Shown here one piece after another: positions 16,649 through 26,154 of a stretch of DNA of 64,000 bases. The stretch is from Candidatus Hydrogenedentota bacterium. Its GTDB lineage: Bacteria; Hydrogenedentota; Hydrogenedentia; Hydrogenedentales; JAJRTN01. The DNA lies in the NCBI GenBank assembly GCA_024278275.1, contig JAJRTN010000199.1, positions 1 to 64,000 on the forward strand, read 5' to 3'. Positions within the stretch are counted from its first letter, which is position 1; each line of letters starts with the position of its first letter. The position numbers were made by a program, and so were the translations under genes. The notes beneath the pieces were generated by a model. The model ran no database searches. It saw nothing but the letters and a program-made list of their open reading frames with translations, and was not told the DNA's origin.

Positions 16649-18214
16649 CTACTCCACCAGTATTTCCCCCGCGTACTTTTCCATCAAGCCCCGAACAAGC
16701 GTGTCGCGAAAATCCTCGGCATGACGCGTTACATACTGGTCCCGCACCAGGTCCTTCACCGCTTCATAGGGCAACAGGGCCGGCTCTTCCCGACCCTCAA
16801 GGCGCACGATCCAGTATCCCATGTGCTCATACACCAGGCGATGCCGTTGGTAGCGCTCCAGGCGCAGGGGTGCGGAAACCTGGCCAACGGCGAGCTTGCG
16901 AACCGCTTTCGCCAACTCCCGCGAGGCCCGGCGCACCAGCTCCCGGGGCGTGACCCCCTTCACGGTAATCACCTTCACGCCCGGCATGTTTCGCGCTTCC
17001 TCCTCCCTGCCCGACTGAAGCAGGCGGGCGCATTCCTCCGCCGCCAGCCTGGTTTCCATTTGCGGCCGGCCCGCGTCGAAAAGAAGCTGGAACACCGCCA
17101 GGTCAAAGCGCGGAGGAGACTGGTAGCGGTTGCTTCGGCCGTCGTAAAAGGCGCGTAGGCGGTTTTCATCCAGCGTCTTTGTCCAGGCCTTCTGGCGCCG
17201 GCCTCGCGCGGCCTGGCCGGCCAGTTTTCGCCACTCCCCGCGCAGGGCTTCCTCGATACCCGGCTCGAATTCCAGTCCCCGTTCGCGCGCCGCGCGCGCC
17301 AGGAGGCCGTATTCCCGGCGTTTGCGTGCCTCCACCAGTTTCTCCGGCGAGTCGAGGCCCACCCGTGCCGCCAAATCGCGCAGCAGTTCCTGCTCCGCAT
17401 TCTGGAGAGCGGCTGTTCGCAGCTCCTTTTCAATGCCTGCGGACACCTGGGAAAGGGGAAGGAATCCGTCCTCCTCCCGGCGTTCAAGACGGATAATATG
17501 GAAGCCCCATTCCGTCTCGACGATGTCGCTCACCTCCCCGATGGCAAGGTTCCAGGCCGCCGATTCATAGGCTGCGGGGAGCGTACCGCGCCGTTGCCAG
17601 GGCAGCAGTCCCCCGTCCTTCGCGTTTTCCGAGTCACTGTAACGTTTCGCCATTTCCGCGAAATCCGCCCCGGCTAAAATCTCTTCTCGAATACCTTCCA
17701 GTTTCCGTCGAATGGCGGAACGGTCCGATCCCGCGTCGGCCCGAAGAAAAATGTGGGAGGTCAAAATGGCCGCATGGCGACGGAAACGCGCCTTGTTTGT
17801 CTCGTAGTAGGCGGCAATATCCTCGGGCGTGACCACGGGCATCTCGACGGAGACCTGTTCCAGCATCGCGTCGGCCAGGATACGGTCACGGGCCCGGTTC
17901 CAGGCTTTCGTGAAAGCGGGTTGCTCCAACAATCCTGCCTCCCGGGCCTCCACGATAAGCAGCTCTTCCACCAGGAGCTTTTTCGCCATGCGGCGACGCC
18001 AGGCTGGAAGGTCTTCCGAGTCCATGGGCGCGCGTAAATGTTCGGGCAGCGACAAGATATACGCATCAAAATCCTCCCCCGTGATCTCCCCGCCGCGAAA
18101 CCGCGCCACCACGTCGCCCTTGCCGGGAAGCGGGTTGTTGTCCGCCATGGCCGCCATGCCAAGGACCACGGCGCACAGCGCCACGCCGGGAAAGCCGAGT
18201 TGTTGGATGTTCAT
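16649..18214 (-). CDS. Exported parvulin-type peptidyl-prolyl isomerase (SurA/PpiC-like)
   Basis: A 521-residue protein with an N-terminal signal peptide ending near residue 23. A SurA-like helical region comes next (EELLIVEAREAGLL, AYYETNKARF). The parvulin domain follows: SHIFLRAD, FAEMAKRYSDSENAKDGG, LPWQRRGTLPAAYE and WGFHIIRLE. A second, weaker parvulin-like segment follows to the C-terminus. The likely role is folding of secreted or outer-membrane proteins in the periplasm. I chose the ATG at 18214 because the signal peptide begins there; 64 extra residues in frame upstream look non-coding. Confidence 0.87.
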   Translation of the reverse strand: MNIQQLGFPGVALCAVVLGMAAMADNNPLPGKGDVVARFRGGEITGEDFDAYILSLPEHLRAPMDSEDLPAWRRRMAKKLLVEELLIVEAREAGLLEQPAFTKAWNRARDRILADAMLEQVSVEMPVVTPEDIAAYYETNKARFRRHAAILTSHIFLRADAGSDRSAIRRKLEGIREEILAGADFAEMAKRYSDSENAKDGGLLPWQRRGTLPAAYESAAWNLAIGEVSDIVETEWGFHIIRLERREEDGFLPLSQVSAGIEKELRTAALQNAEQELLRDLAARVGLDSPEKLVEARKRREYGLLARAARERGLEFEPGIEEALRGEWRKLAGQAARGRRQKAWTKTLDENRLRAFYDGRSNRYQSPPRFDLAVFQLLFDAGRPQMETRLAAEECARLLQSGREEEARNMPGVKVITVKGVTPRELVRRASRELAKAVRKLAVGQVSAPLRLERYQRHRLVYEHMGYWIVRLEGREEPALLPYEAVKDLVRDQYVTRHAEDFRDTLVRGLMEKYAGEILVE

Positions 18215-18501
18215 GCGCGGTGACCTTGTCCGTGATGGAAACGAATGACGCCGCCTCCGGCGGTTTCCAGGACCCCTTGTATGGCATGGAAGGCCCGCCG
18301 GGTGCAAACTTGACCGAAATGCGAAAGGGCAGGGCATTCGATGGGACCGATGGCCCGGGGCCCGAAAGCCGCCCCCCATGGGTCCCCTGGGTCGCATTCG
18401 TCCCATGCCCGGGTTCCCCGGCGCGGGCGAATGGACACAGCCGTGTTGTTGTAGTATGGTGGAGTCCGAGACGGACCTTGGTTACATCGAGAGGGGTTGC
18501 C

Positions 18502-19260
18502 ATGAGCCAGGAAGAACAAAATGTAATGGAAGAAGCAAAAAAATCGGGCGGCGGCGGTTCGGACAAGGAAACCCGCTGGGAGGTTTATTGGCCGCGCCGC
18601 AAGACTTCGAACCGGAAGGCCATCCATGTGGCTTCCTTTCCGGCCATCATCTATTTCTGGCCGGGCATGATAACCTTTTTGTTGTGCGGCGTGCTTCAGT
18701 GGTCCACGAAGATTCCCGAGGGCACCCTGGGGTGGATCGCGGTGCTGGTCTTCGCCTTCAACATCATGGTCATCGTGCAGGACTTTGACCAGAAGAAGTT
18801 CCTTATCCTCATCCTCGCCATCGTGGTGTTGGGACTGGGCGCCTGGATCATCAATATGAAAGGCTTCGAATTCCTGAAGAACTTCGTGCAAACGCTGATT
18901 GATCTCCAGCCCACGTTCAGCACCTCGGCCTACCTCATTCTCGGGTGCATTCTGGCCCTCCTATTCTTTTGGGGGCTTCTGCGGCCCATGTTCGATTACT
19001 GGCGGCTGGAGCATAACGAGTTTGTCCACTACATTCAGCCCTTCGGCCGCGACCAGAGCATTCCGCGCGTGGGAAGCACCGTGGCCAAGCAGATTCCCGA
19101 CATGCTTGAGTTCATCCTCACCCTGGGCGGCGGCTCCCTCGTCATTACCCGGGAAGGCCGTGTTTGGGCCACCATCCCGCACATTCCTTTCCTGGGGCGG
19201 CGTATGAAAGCCATTGAGAAGATGCTATCCGAAACACGGGTAACATCGATGGAAGAATAG
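18502..19260 (+). CDS. Four-helix membrane protein of unknown function
   Basis: I do not recognise this family. The 252-residue protein has a charged, Gly-rich N-terminus and four hydrophobic helices (near residues 42-64, 73-92, 95-113 and 137-160). A soluble C-terminal domain of about 85 residues follows (FVHYIQPFGRDQSIPRVGS...). The start is set by GAGGGG 9 bp before the ATG. The stop codon is immediately followed by a GTG that probably begins the TAXI protein, so the two are likely one operon and may work together. The C-terminal domain could be the contact surface; this is inference. Confidence 0.7.
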   Translation: MSQEEQNVMEEAKKSGGGGSDKETRWEVYWPRRKTSNRKAIHVASFPAIIYFWPGMITFLLCGVLQWSTKIPEGTLGWIAVLVFAFNIMVIVQDFDQKKFLILILAIVVLGLGAWIINMKGFEFLKNFVQTLIDLQPTFSTSAYLILGCILALLFFWGLLRPMFDYWRLEHNEFVHYIQPFGRDQSIPRVGSTVAKQIPDMLEFILTLGGGSLVITREGRVWATIPHIPFLGRRMKAIEKMLSETRVTSMEE

Positions 19261-19373
19261 GTGAAGCCATCGGGGAGGTTACGGCGGAAGGGACCGCGCG
19301 AACCCGTTTCCGTGGAGGATCAGCTCCGTGCGCGCCGAACCTTCTGGCTGCGCTTCTGGGGGCCGTCGTTGAG

Positions 19374-20651
19374 GTGTTGGTGCTGGGTTTCGCCCTGGCC
19401 TTCCATTTCATGCAACCCGCTCCGCCGGGGAGTCTCACCCTCGCCACCGGCGATCCCGAGGGGGCCTACCACGCCTACGCCCTTCGGTACCGGGATCTTA
19501 TGGCACGCCACGGCATCGACCTGGTGTTGCGTCCCACCGCCGGTACCATGGAAAACCTCGACCTGTTACGGAAGGGCGAGGTTTCCGTCGCCTTCGTTCA
19601 GGGAGGCACCACGAACCCGGTGGGCGAAGCGGGCCTGGAGTCCCTGGCGAGCCTCTTTCTCGAACCCATCTGGGTTGTTACCCGTGGCGAGGAGCCCCCC
19701 GAACGCCTGGCCGGACTCCGGGGCCGGCGCGTCGCCACGGGCGAATCGGGCAGCGGCACCCACGCCATCGCCGAAACCTTTCTGCATGACAACGGACTCG
19801 ACGGGACCGGGGTCACCAGGGTCGATCTGGGGGGGCGCGAGGCGGTGAATGCCTTGCGCGCCGGCGAGGTGGACGCCGCGTTTTTCGTGACGGCGCCCAC
19901 GTCTCCCCTGCTCCGTGAGCTCATGGACACGGCGGGTTTTCAACTGCTCCCTTTCACGCGGCAGCGCGCCTATGCGGGGCGTTATCCTTACCTCGCGCCG
20001 GTGACGCTGGGGGAAGGCGCCCTGGACCTGGCCCGGAACATACCGCCCCGCGATATTCCCATGGTGGCCGCGCGGGCCATGCTGGTGGCGCGGGAGGACT
20101 TGCACCCGGCCTTGGTGACCCTCCTGCTCCAGGTGGCCGGCGAAGCGGGCGCGCCGAAAGGCGTCTTCGGTACGGCCGGTGTCGATGCGCCACCCCCTGT
20201 TCGAGGCCTGACGCCCAGCCGGGAAGCAAAGCGCTATTTCACGCAGGGGCCCTCCATCCTTCAGCGTTATCTTCCCTTTTGGGCCGCAACCCTCATCGAC
20301 CAGTTGAAAATCATGCTCCTGCCCCTCGTCACACTGCTCCTCCCGCTCACCAAGATCGGGCCGCCCATTTACGTCTGGCGCACGCGCTTCAAGATCTACC
20401 GCTGGTACCGCATCCTCCACGCCATCGACCAGGTACACAAGCGCGGTCTGAGTCCAACGACCCTGGAAAGTGACATTGAACGGGTTCGGGCGCTGGAAAA
20501 AGAACTCACCGACATCCACGTTCCCCTCTCCTACATGACCGAGTTTTACGATCTGCACATCCATATTGCCTATGTGTTGCGGTGCTTGCAGGAAATGGCG
20601 GACGCGACGGAAAACGGGGCCGGACACAAGCAAAACGAGGAACGGGCATAG
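19374..20651 (+). CDS. TAXI-family (TRAP-associated) solute-binding protein, probable 5' frameshift
   Basis: The body matches TAXI substrate-binding proteins: LTLATGDPEGAYHAYA, AFVQGGTTNP, GLRGRRVATGESGSGTHA, and EAVNALRAGEVDAAFFV. A C-terminal hydrophobic hairpin and a coiled region are unlike simple periplasmic binders. The open frame begins at a GTG (19374) inside the N-terminal membrane helix with no ribosome site. A GTG at 19261, with GGAAG 6 bp upstream, opens a different frame encoding a basic N-terminus (RRTFWLRFWGP). That frame would run into the helix if one base were restored near 19365-19372. So the true gene is probably 19261-20651, with a frameshift or sequence error. No TRAP permease subunits are adjacent. 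Confidence 0.78.
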   Translation: MLVLGFALAFHFMQPAPPGSLTLATGDPEGAYHAYALRYRDLMARHGIDLVLRPTAGTMENLDLLRKGEVSVAFVQGGTTNPVGEAGLESLASLFLEPIWVVTRGEEPPERLAGLRGRRVATGESGSGTHAIAETFLHDNGLDGTGVTRVDLGGREAVNALRAGEVDAAFFVTAPTSPLLRELMDTAGFQLLPFTRQRAYAGRYPYLAPVTLGEGALDLARNIPPRDIPMVAARAMLVAREDLHPALVTLLLQVAGEAGAPKGVFGTAGVDAPPPVRGLTPSREAKRYFTQGPSILQRYLPFWAATLIDQLKIMLLPLVTLLLPLTKIGPPIYVWRTRFKIYRWYRILHAIDQVHKRGLSPTTLESDIERVRALEKELTDIHVPLSYMTEFYDLHIHIAYVLRCLQEMADATENGAGHKQNEERA

Positions 20652-20833
20652 GCGGAGCGGCCCCTGTTTTCGGGGGCTGTTACGGCCGGGGGAATCCATA
20701 TCACACCGTGCAGGCCTCGTATGATCATCCCGAACGCACTCGCGAAAGACCTTGTATCACTCACGTCACTTCCCGAATATGCTACTATCCGCCGGTCGGA
20801 AAACCTTGGCAAGACCACGAGAAGGAAAGTGGA

Positions 20834-21244
20834 ATGAAAAAAGCATTGGCAGCGGCGTTGATTGCGGGATTGATACTACCGGGTTGCGCCACCCTCGGCG
20901 GAAACACCACGCGCCAGGTGGACGACGTGGTCGGGGATTGGATCGAAGCGTTGGTGGCACAGGACATGGACGCGATCATGGCGGCCTACTCGGAGAACTT
21001 CAAGGACTTTGAGTACGGCGACAAGGCCGGCTTCAGCCGGTTCATCTCCGAGGCGAAAAGCATGGGGTACCTGGATGACCTGAAGACCGACCGGTCCGGC
21101 GAAACCATCGAGATTGAGGAAGACACGGCGAAGGTCGGTCCCATCAGCCTTTCCGGTTACTTCGGCGCGGTCACCATCCATCTCCAACTGGCCAAGGAAG
21201 CCGATGGCTGGAAAATCGTCGGGCAGGACGCCTACGGCATGTAG
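20834..21244 (+). CDS. Small lipoprotein with NTF2/SnoaL-like domain
   Basis: A 136-residue lipoprotein with a signal segment and the lipobox LPGC (Cys18). The mature part (VVGDWIEALVAQDMDAIMAAYSENF ... WKIVGQDAYG) has the size and pattern of the NTF2-like cone-shaped fold, often seen in small envelope proteins of unknown role. GAAGGAAAG precedes the ATG. The 182 bp upstream hold a GC-rich hairpin but no clear promoter. Function unknown. Confidence 0.7.
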   Translation: MKKALAAALIAGLILPGCATLGGNTTRQVDDVVGDWIEALVAQDMDAIMAAYSENFKDFEYGDKAGFSRFISEAKSMGYLDDLKTDRSGETIEIEEDTAKVGPISLSGYFGAVTIHLQLAKEADGWKIVGQDAYGM

Positions 21245-21262
21245 CAGAAGCAAAGACCACGC

Positions 21263-21308
21263 GAACAAACACGGAGTCGCGGCGACCGTTCAGCGCCCGT
21301 GTTTGTTC
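21263..21308. terminator. Hairpin between convergent genes, candidate bidirectional terminator
   Basis: A perfect 12-bp stem (GAACAAACACGG at 21263-21274 with CCGTGTTTGTTC at 21297-21308) surrounds a 22-base loop. It sits between the lipoprotein gene and the convergent symporter gene. It lacks a clear run of T, so it could instead be a REP-like repeat. Confidence 0.4.
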
Positions 21309-21321
21309 GTGTTGTCATTTC

Positions 21322-21372
21322 GCCCCTTTCCCGTGAAGTTCTGTACAAATTGTTGCCAATACGCGTGCGCAA
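21322..21372 (+). repeat. Solo terminal repeat of the MITE-like family
   Basis: The segment CCCGTGAAGTTCTGTACAAA followed by TTGTTGCCAATACG matches the outer end of the elements at 42058-42264 and 52525-52834. No opposite end is found before the symporter gene, so this is a half copy. Confidence 0.65.
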
Positions 21373-21404
21373 CAGGAGGCTGGAAAAAACGGGTGAGCCC
21401 GCCG

Positions 21405-22724
<1,320 letters not shown>

Positions 22725-22812
22725 ACCGTTCTCCTCGAGTAACGGTTCAGCGAAGGGTTGCCATATACATCAGGGTGAACCATGGGGGGCCAAGGTCAAA
22801 TCATAGCCATTA

Positions 22813-22860
22813 TAGTCTCTCACCCGTGAGGTTTTGTGCAAGCTGCCACGAATACGTGGT
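22813..22860 (+). repeat. Solo terminal repeat of the MITE-like family
   Basis: Begins with TAGTCTCTCACCCGTGAGG and continues through TTTTGTGCAAG to CACGAATACGTGG, the same order as the left end of the complete elements. It lies in the 248-bp space between the symporter and rhamnosidase genes. Only one end is present. Confidence 0.6.
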
Positions 22861-22903
22861 CCAGGTGAATGGGAACGCACTGTAAAAGGAGAGAAAGCGC
22901 GAG

Positions 22904-22936
22904 GGCCGCCCGGGGCAATCCCATCCCCGGGCGGCC
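22904..22936 (-). terminator. Candidate terminator of the GH78 gene
   Basis: A perfect 12-bp GC stem (GGCCGCCCGGGG with CCCCGGGCGGCC, 9-base loop) lies 36 bp past the rhamnosidase stop. Read on the minus strand it is followed by a pyrimidine-rich tract ending in TTTT. Confidence 0.6.
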
Positions 22937-22972
22937 GAAGCTCGATGCGGGCCTGATTCCGGCAGGTCACCC

Positions 22973-25567
22973 TTATTTCACCTGGAAGGTGTAGCTTCCC
23001 GGGGCGACGGTGTAGGTACAGGAAGTATCCGTGCGCAACGTGGGTTCGAGGTTCTCCGGAGCCCCCACCCGGGCGGCCAGAACCGTTTTTCCCCGCGTGG
23101 CGGGCACGACAACGGATGCCTTCGCGGCCTTTTCGGGTATGGTCACGTTCATGACAAGACCGTCGCCGGTCTTCGCCCAATTGGAGACAATACGGCCCCG
23201 GACGGAGTCGTAGGAGGCCTTCACATAGGTCAGGCTGCCACCGGGACGGGGACGAATGACGATACGCTCGACGCCCGGCCCTTCGAGCACGATGCCGGCC
23301 ACGGTGTTCATCATCCACTCGCCCACGGAACCGAAGGTGTAGTGGTTGAAGGAGTTCATGCCCGCGTCACCGAAGCCGTGTTCCTTCGTATAGCTGTTCC
23401 AGCGCTCCCAGATGGTGGTGGCGCCCTGGGCGATGGAATAGCCCCAGGAAGGATAGGTTTCCTTCTCCAGGATCCCGTAGGCCAGGTCGAGCCGGTCAAT
23501 GGCGGTAAGGGTGGGCATGAGGATGTTCACGCCGAGAAAGCCGACGCTGAGGTGACCGTCGCGTTTCTCCACCAGTTCCACCAGCCGCTGTCCCGCTTTC
23601 TTGTACTGGTCGTCCGTGAGCAGGCCGAAGGCCATGCCCAGGAGGTAGGCCGTCTGGCTGTCGCCCCTGATGCGGCCGTTGTCCTTCACGAAGGCCTTCT
23701 GGAAGGCCAGGCGGATGCGTCCGAAAAGGTCCTCGTAGGCCTTCGCGTCGGCTTCTTCACCGATGGCCGCCGCCATCTGCGAAAGCAACTGCGTGCTGTG
23801 GGCGAAGTAGGCCGTGGAGATGACCTCCTTCGGGGTGGGATCCTTCACATTCAGCCAATCGCCAAAGCCTTCCGCCGGACGCACCAGGTTCTTGCTCCGC
23901 TTCTCCAGGTAGGCGATCCAGCGCTTCATGTTGTCGTAGTGGGCGCGGATGACGTCCGTGTCGCCATAGCGCTGCCAGATGGTCCAGGGGCAGATGATAC
24001 CCGCGTCGCCCCAGGCCGGTGAAACGCCCCAGCCCTTGGGCGCCACGTTGGGATAGGCGCCGTCCGGTGTCTGCGCGTCGTTGAGGGTGTTCAGCCAGGC
24101 CGTGAAGAAGGGCTGCACATCGTAGAGATAGGCCGCCGCGCCGACGAAGGCCTGGGCGTCGCCGGTCCAGCCCATGCGTTCATCACGCTGGGGGCAATCG
24201 GTGGGCACTTCGAGGTAGTTGCTGCGCATACCCCACAGGATATTGCTGAAAAGCTGGTTCAGCATGGGATTGGAGCACTCGAAGTAACCGCTTCGCTTCA
24301 TGTCGGTGTGGGTCACCACGCCCGTGAGCGCATCCTTTGCGGGCGTGCCGGGGTAACCGGTCACTTCCACGTAGCGAAAGCCATGGAAGGTGAAGCGCGG
24401 CTCCCAGAGCTCCATCCCGTCGCCTTTCAGCGTGTAACGATCCGTCGCGTCCGCGCCGCGCAGATTCTCGGTGTAGATCGTGCCGTTGTCGTTGAGCATT
24501 TCCGCGAAGCGCATTTTTACTTGCGTGCCCGCCGGACCCGATACCTTCAGCCTGGCCCAGCCCGCGAAGTTCTGGCCCATGTCGAAAACGAAGTTCCCCG
24601 GCTTCGGTTCCGAAACCGAGATGGGAACCATCTCCCGTGTGCGTCGCACCGGTTCGCCGGGGTGTGGCTGCAAGAGGGCCTTTTCCTCCGATTCCTGTGG
24701 TGAATCGGCCCCATATTTCGCTGCGATAATCTCCAGCGTTCCCGCGGAAAGGCGCAACTCTTCGTTTTCCTTCACCCGTGCCGACTTGTCCCGGCCATCG
24801 GCGCGGTATTTCACCACCAACACTTTGGGCGTGCCGAGGATGGGATCACCGAAGTTATTGTTGGATGCGGCCATGCGCAGCTTCCCGTCCTTCACCGCGG
24901 CCCGGAGCTTCGCGGTGACGTCGGTCCACGAGGCCTTGTCCTTTTCGGAAGCCAGGCCCACCACCACCGGTTGCCAGCCACGGTCGTCAAAGCCCGTTTC
25001 CGTCCAGCCCGGCATTTCCCGGCGCGCGTCGTAGGTTTCGCCGTCGTAGATATCCGAAGCCCGCACCGGCCCGTCCATGGTGGCTCGCCACGTGCCGTCG
25101 GTGGCGATAATTTCGCGGGTTCCGTCGTCATAGGTCACCCACAGCGCGGCCCGGAGCCGCAGCCGTCCACGCCCCTTGTGGTGCAGGCCGTACCAGCCGT
25201 CTCCCAGCGCGGCCCCGATGACATTGTCTCCCGTGCGCAGGTTGCGGGTAATGTCATAAGTGCGGTAATAAATGTGCTTGGCGTATTCCGTCCAACCCGG
25301 GGCCAACACGTCATTCCCCACGCGCCGGCCATTGATGGAGAATTCGTAGAGTCCCAGGGCGGTGGCCACGAGGCGGGCCTCTTTTACCGGTTTGTCGAGG
25401 GTGAAGCCCTTCCGCAGGTAAACGGCGGGCAAGAGGGCCTGCCCTTGCAGCGATGCCGGGGTGGTCATGCCGATCCATTGTGCCTGATCAAGATTGGGCG
25501 TCTCCGCACCCGCCATTCCGGCCAAGGTCAGTACCACCGCCATGGTCATCAATACGCGTCTCATCAT
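22973..25567 (-). CDS. Exported alpha-L-rhamnosidase (GH78)
   Basis: Removes terminal alpha-L-rhamnose from plant or microbial glycans. The 864-residue protein has a signal peptide (residues 1-20), then an N-terminal beta domain (FSINGRRVGNDVLAPGWT, YDITRNLRTGDNVIG, a classic rhamnosidase N-domain). The (alpha/alpha)6 catalytic domain includes EVPTDCPQRDERMGWTGDAQ, AWGDAGIICPW and GATTIWERWNSY, which carry the acidic catalytic residues of the family. A C-terminal beta domain ends the protein. The start at 25567 (ATGATG) has AAGGAAG just upstream; the longer frame runs into a palindromic repeat. It probably acts in the periplasm or outside the cell. Confidence 0.92.
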   Translation of the reverse strand: MMRRVLMTMAVVLTLAGMAGAETPNLDQAQWIGMTTPASLQGQALLPAVYLRKGFTLDKPVKEARLVATALGLYEFSINGRRVGNDVLAPGWTEYAKHIYYRTYDITRNLRTGDNVIGAALGDGWYGLHHKGRGRLRLRAALWVTYDDGTREIIATDGTWRATMDGPVRASDIYDGETYDARREMPGWTETGFDDRGWQPVVVGLASEKDKASWTDVTAKLRAAVKDGKLRMAASNNNFGDPILGTPKVLVVKYRADGRDKSARVKENEELRLSAGTLEIIAAKYGADSPQESEEKALLQPHPGEPVRRTREMVPISVSEPKPGNFVFDMGQNFAGWARLKVSGPAGTQVKMRFAEMLNDNGTIYTENLRGADATDRYTLKGDGMELWEPRFTFHGFRYVEVTGYPGTPAKDALTGVVTHTDMKRSGYFECSNPMLNQLFSNILWGMRSNYLEVPTDCPQRDERMGWTGDAQAFVGAAAYLYDVQPFFTAWLNTLNDAQTPDGAYPNVAPKGWGVSPAWGDAGIICPWTIWQRYGDTDVIRAHYDNMKRWIAYLEKRSKNLVRPAEGFGDWLNVKDPTPKEVISTAYFAHSTQLLSQMAAAIGEEADAKAYEDLFGRIRLAFQKAFVKDNGRIRGDSQTAYLLGMAFGLLTDDQYKKAGQRLVELVEKRDGHLSVGFLGVNILMPTLTAIDRLDLAYGILEKETYPSWGYSIAQGATTIWERWNSYTKEHGFGDAGMNSFNHYTFGSVGEWMMNTVAGIVLEGPGVERIVIRPRPGGSLTYVKASYDSVRGRIVSNWAKTGDGLVMNVTIPEKAAKASVVVPATRGKTVLAARVGAPENLEPTLRTDTSCTYTVAPGSYTFQVK

Positions 25568-25643
25568 CGTAACTTCCTTTTGCGTGTCATTTGCGAAACC
25601 AAAGCTCGCTTTCCCTGCCACAACCGCAGGGGAGCCATGCTTC

Positions 25644-25691
25644 ATGGGACCCATAGGACTTATAGGTCCCATAAGGTCCTATAAGTCCCAT
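25644..25691. repeat. Nested palindrome upstream of the GH78 gene
   Basis: GGACTTATAGG (25656-25666) and CCTATAAGTCC (25678-25688) form a perfect 11-bp stem. It is flanked by ATGGGAC and GTCCCAT, giving a larger inverted repeat over 48 bp. It lies 77 bp upstream of the rhamnosidase start and 40 bp past the end of the alkyltransferase-like gene. It could be an operator, a terminator-like hairpin or an intergenic repeat. Confidence 0.7.
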
Positions 25692-25731
25692 ATCCGGCAG
25701 CCAATCCGCCGGACACCTGGGCGAGCGGCGC

Positions 25732-26088
25732 CTATAGCGGCACCCGCTCACTCGGCGCGAAGTAAAATCGCTCCGGGTGCTCCGGTTCCCAGCGTAAGAC
25801 CGCCAAGTCTACCGTTTCCGCCGCATCAAACACCACACCTTCCGCTTCCAGCAGCATTTTCTGGAGCATGGGCCGTTCCACCTCGGTCCTGGCACTGATG
25901 CGGCCCTTGCCGTTGATGACCCGCTGCCAGGGGACATCGTCCTTCCGCCCACTGGCACGCATGGCGTAGCCCACGGCGCGGGCGGCCCGGGGGGCGCCGA
26001 GGATGGTGGCTATCTGCCCGTAGGTCATCACCCGGCCACGTGGGATTTCCCGCACGACGGCGTAGACGGCTTCGTAGAAATTCGGCAT
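25732..26088 (-). CDS. atl: Alkyltransferase-like protein (MGMT family, inactive Cys replaced)
   Basis: A 118-residue DNA-binding domain of the O6-alkylguanine-DNA alkyltransferase family: EIPRGRVMTYGQIA with the helix-turn-helix, then RAVGYAMR. The acceptor motif PCHRV reads PWQRV here, with Trp in place of the reactive Cys. Known ATL proteins with this change bind alkylated guanine and hand it to nucleotide excision repair without transferring the alkyl group. I chose the ATG at 26088, where the family domain begins; an upstream start at 26169 would add 27 unrelated residues. It is divergent from the membrane protein gene, 66 bp away. Confidence 0.88.
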   Translation of the reverse strand: MPNFYEAVYAVVREIPRGRVMTYGQIATILGAPRAARAVGYAMRASGRKDDVPWQRVINGKGRISARTEVERPMLQKMLLEAEGVVFDAAETVDLAVLRWEPEHPERFYFAPSERVPL

Positions 26089-26154
26089 GATTAAGCGTAG
26101 TATAGCGTTCGCCGTGCCAGAAGAAAACTTGCGGAAACTCGTGGAGGAGACGCT

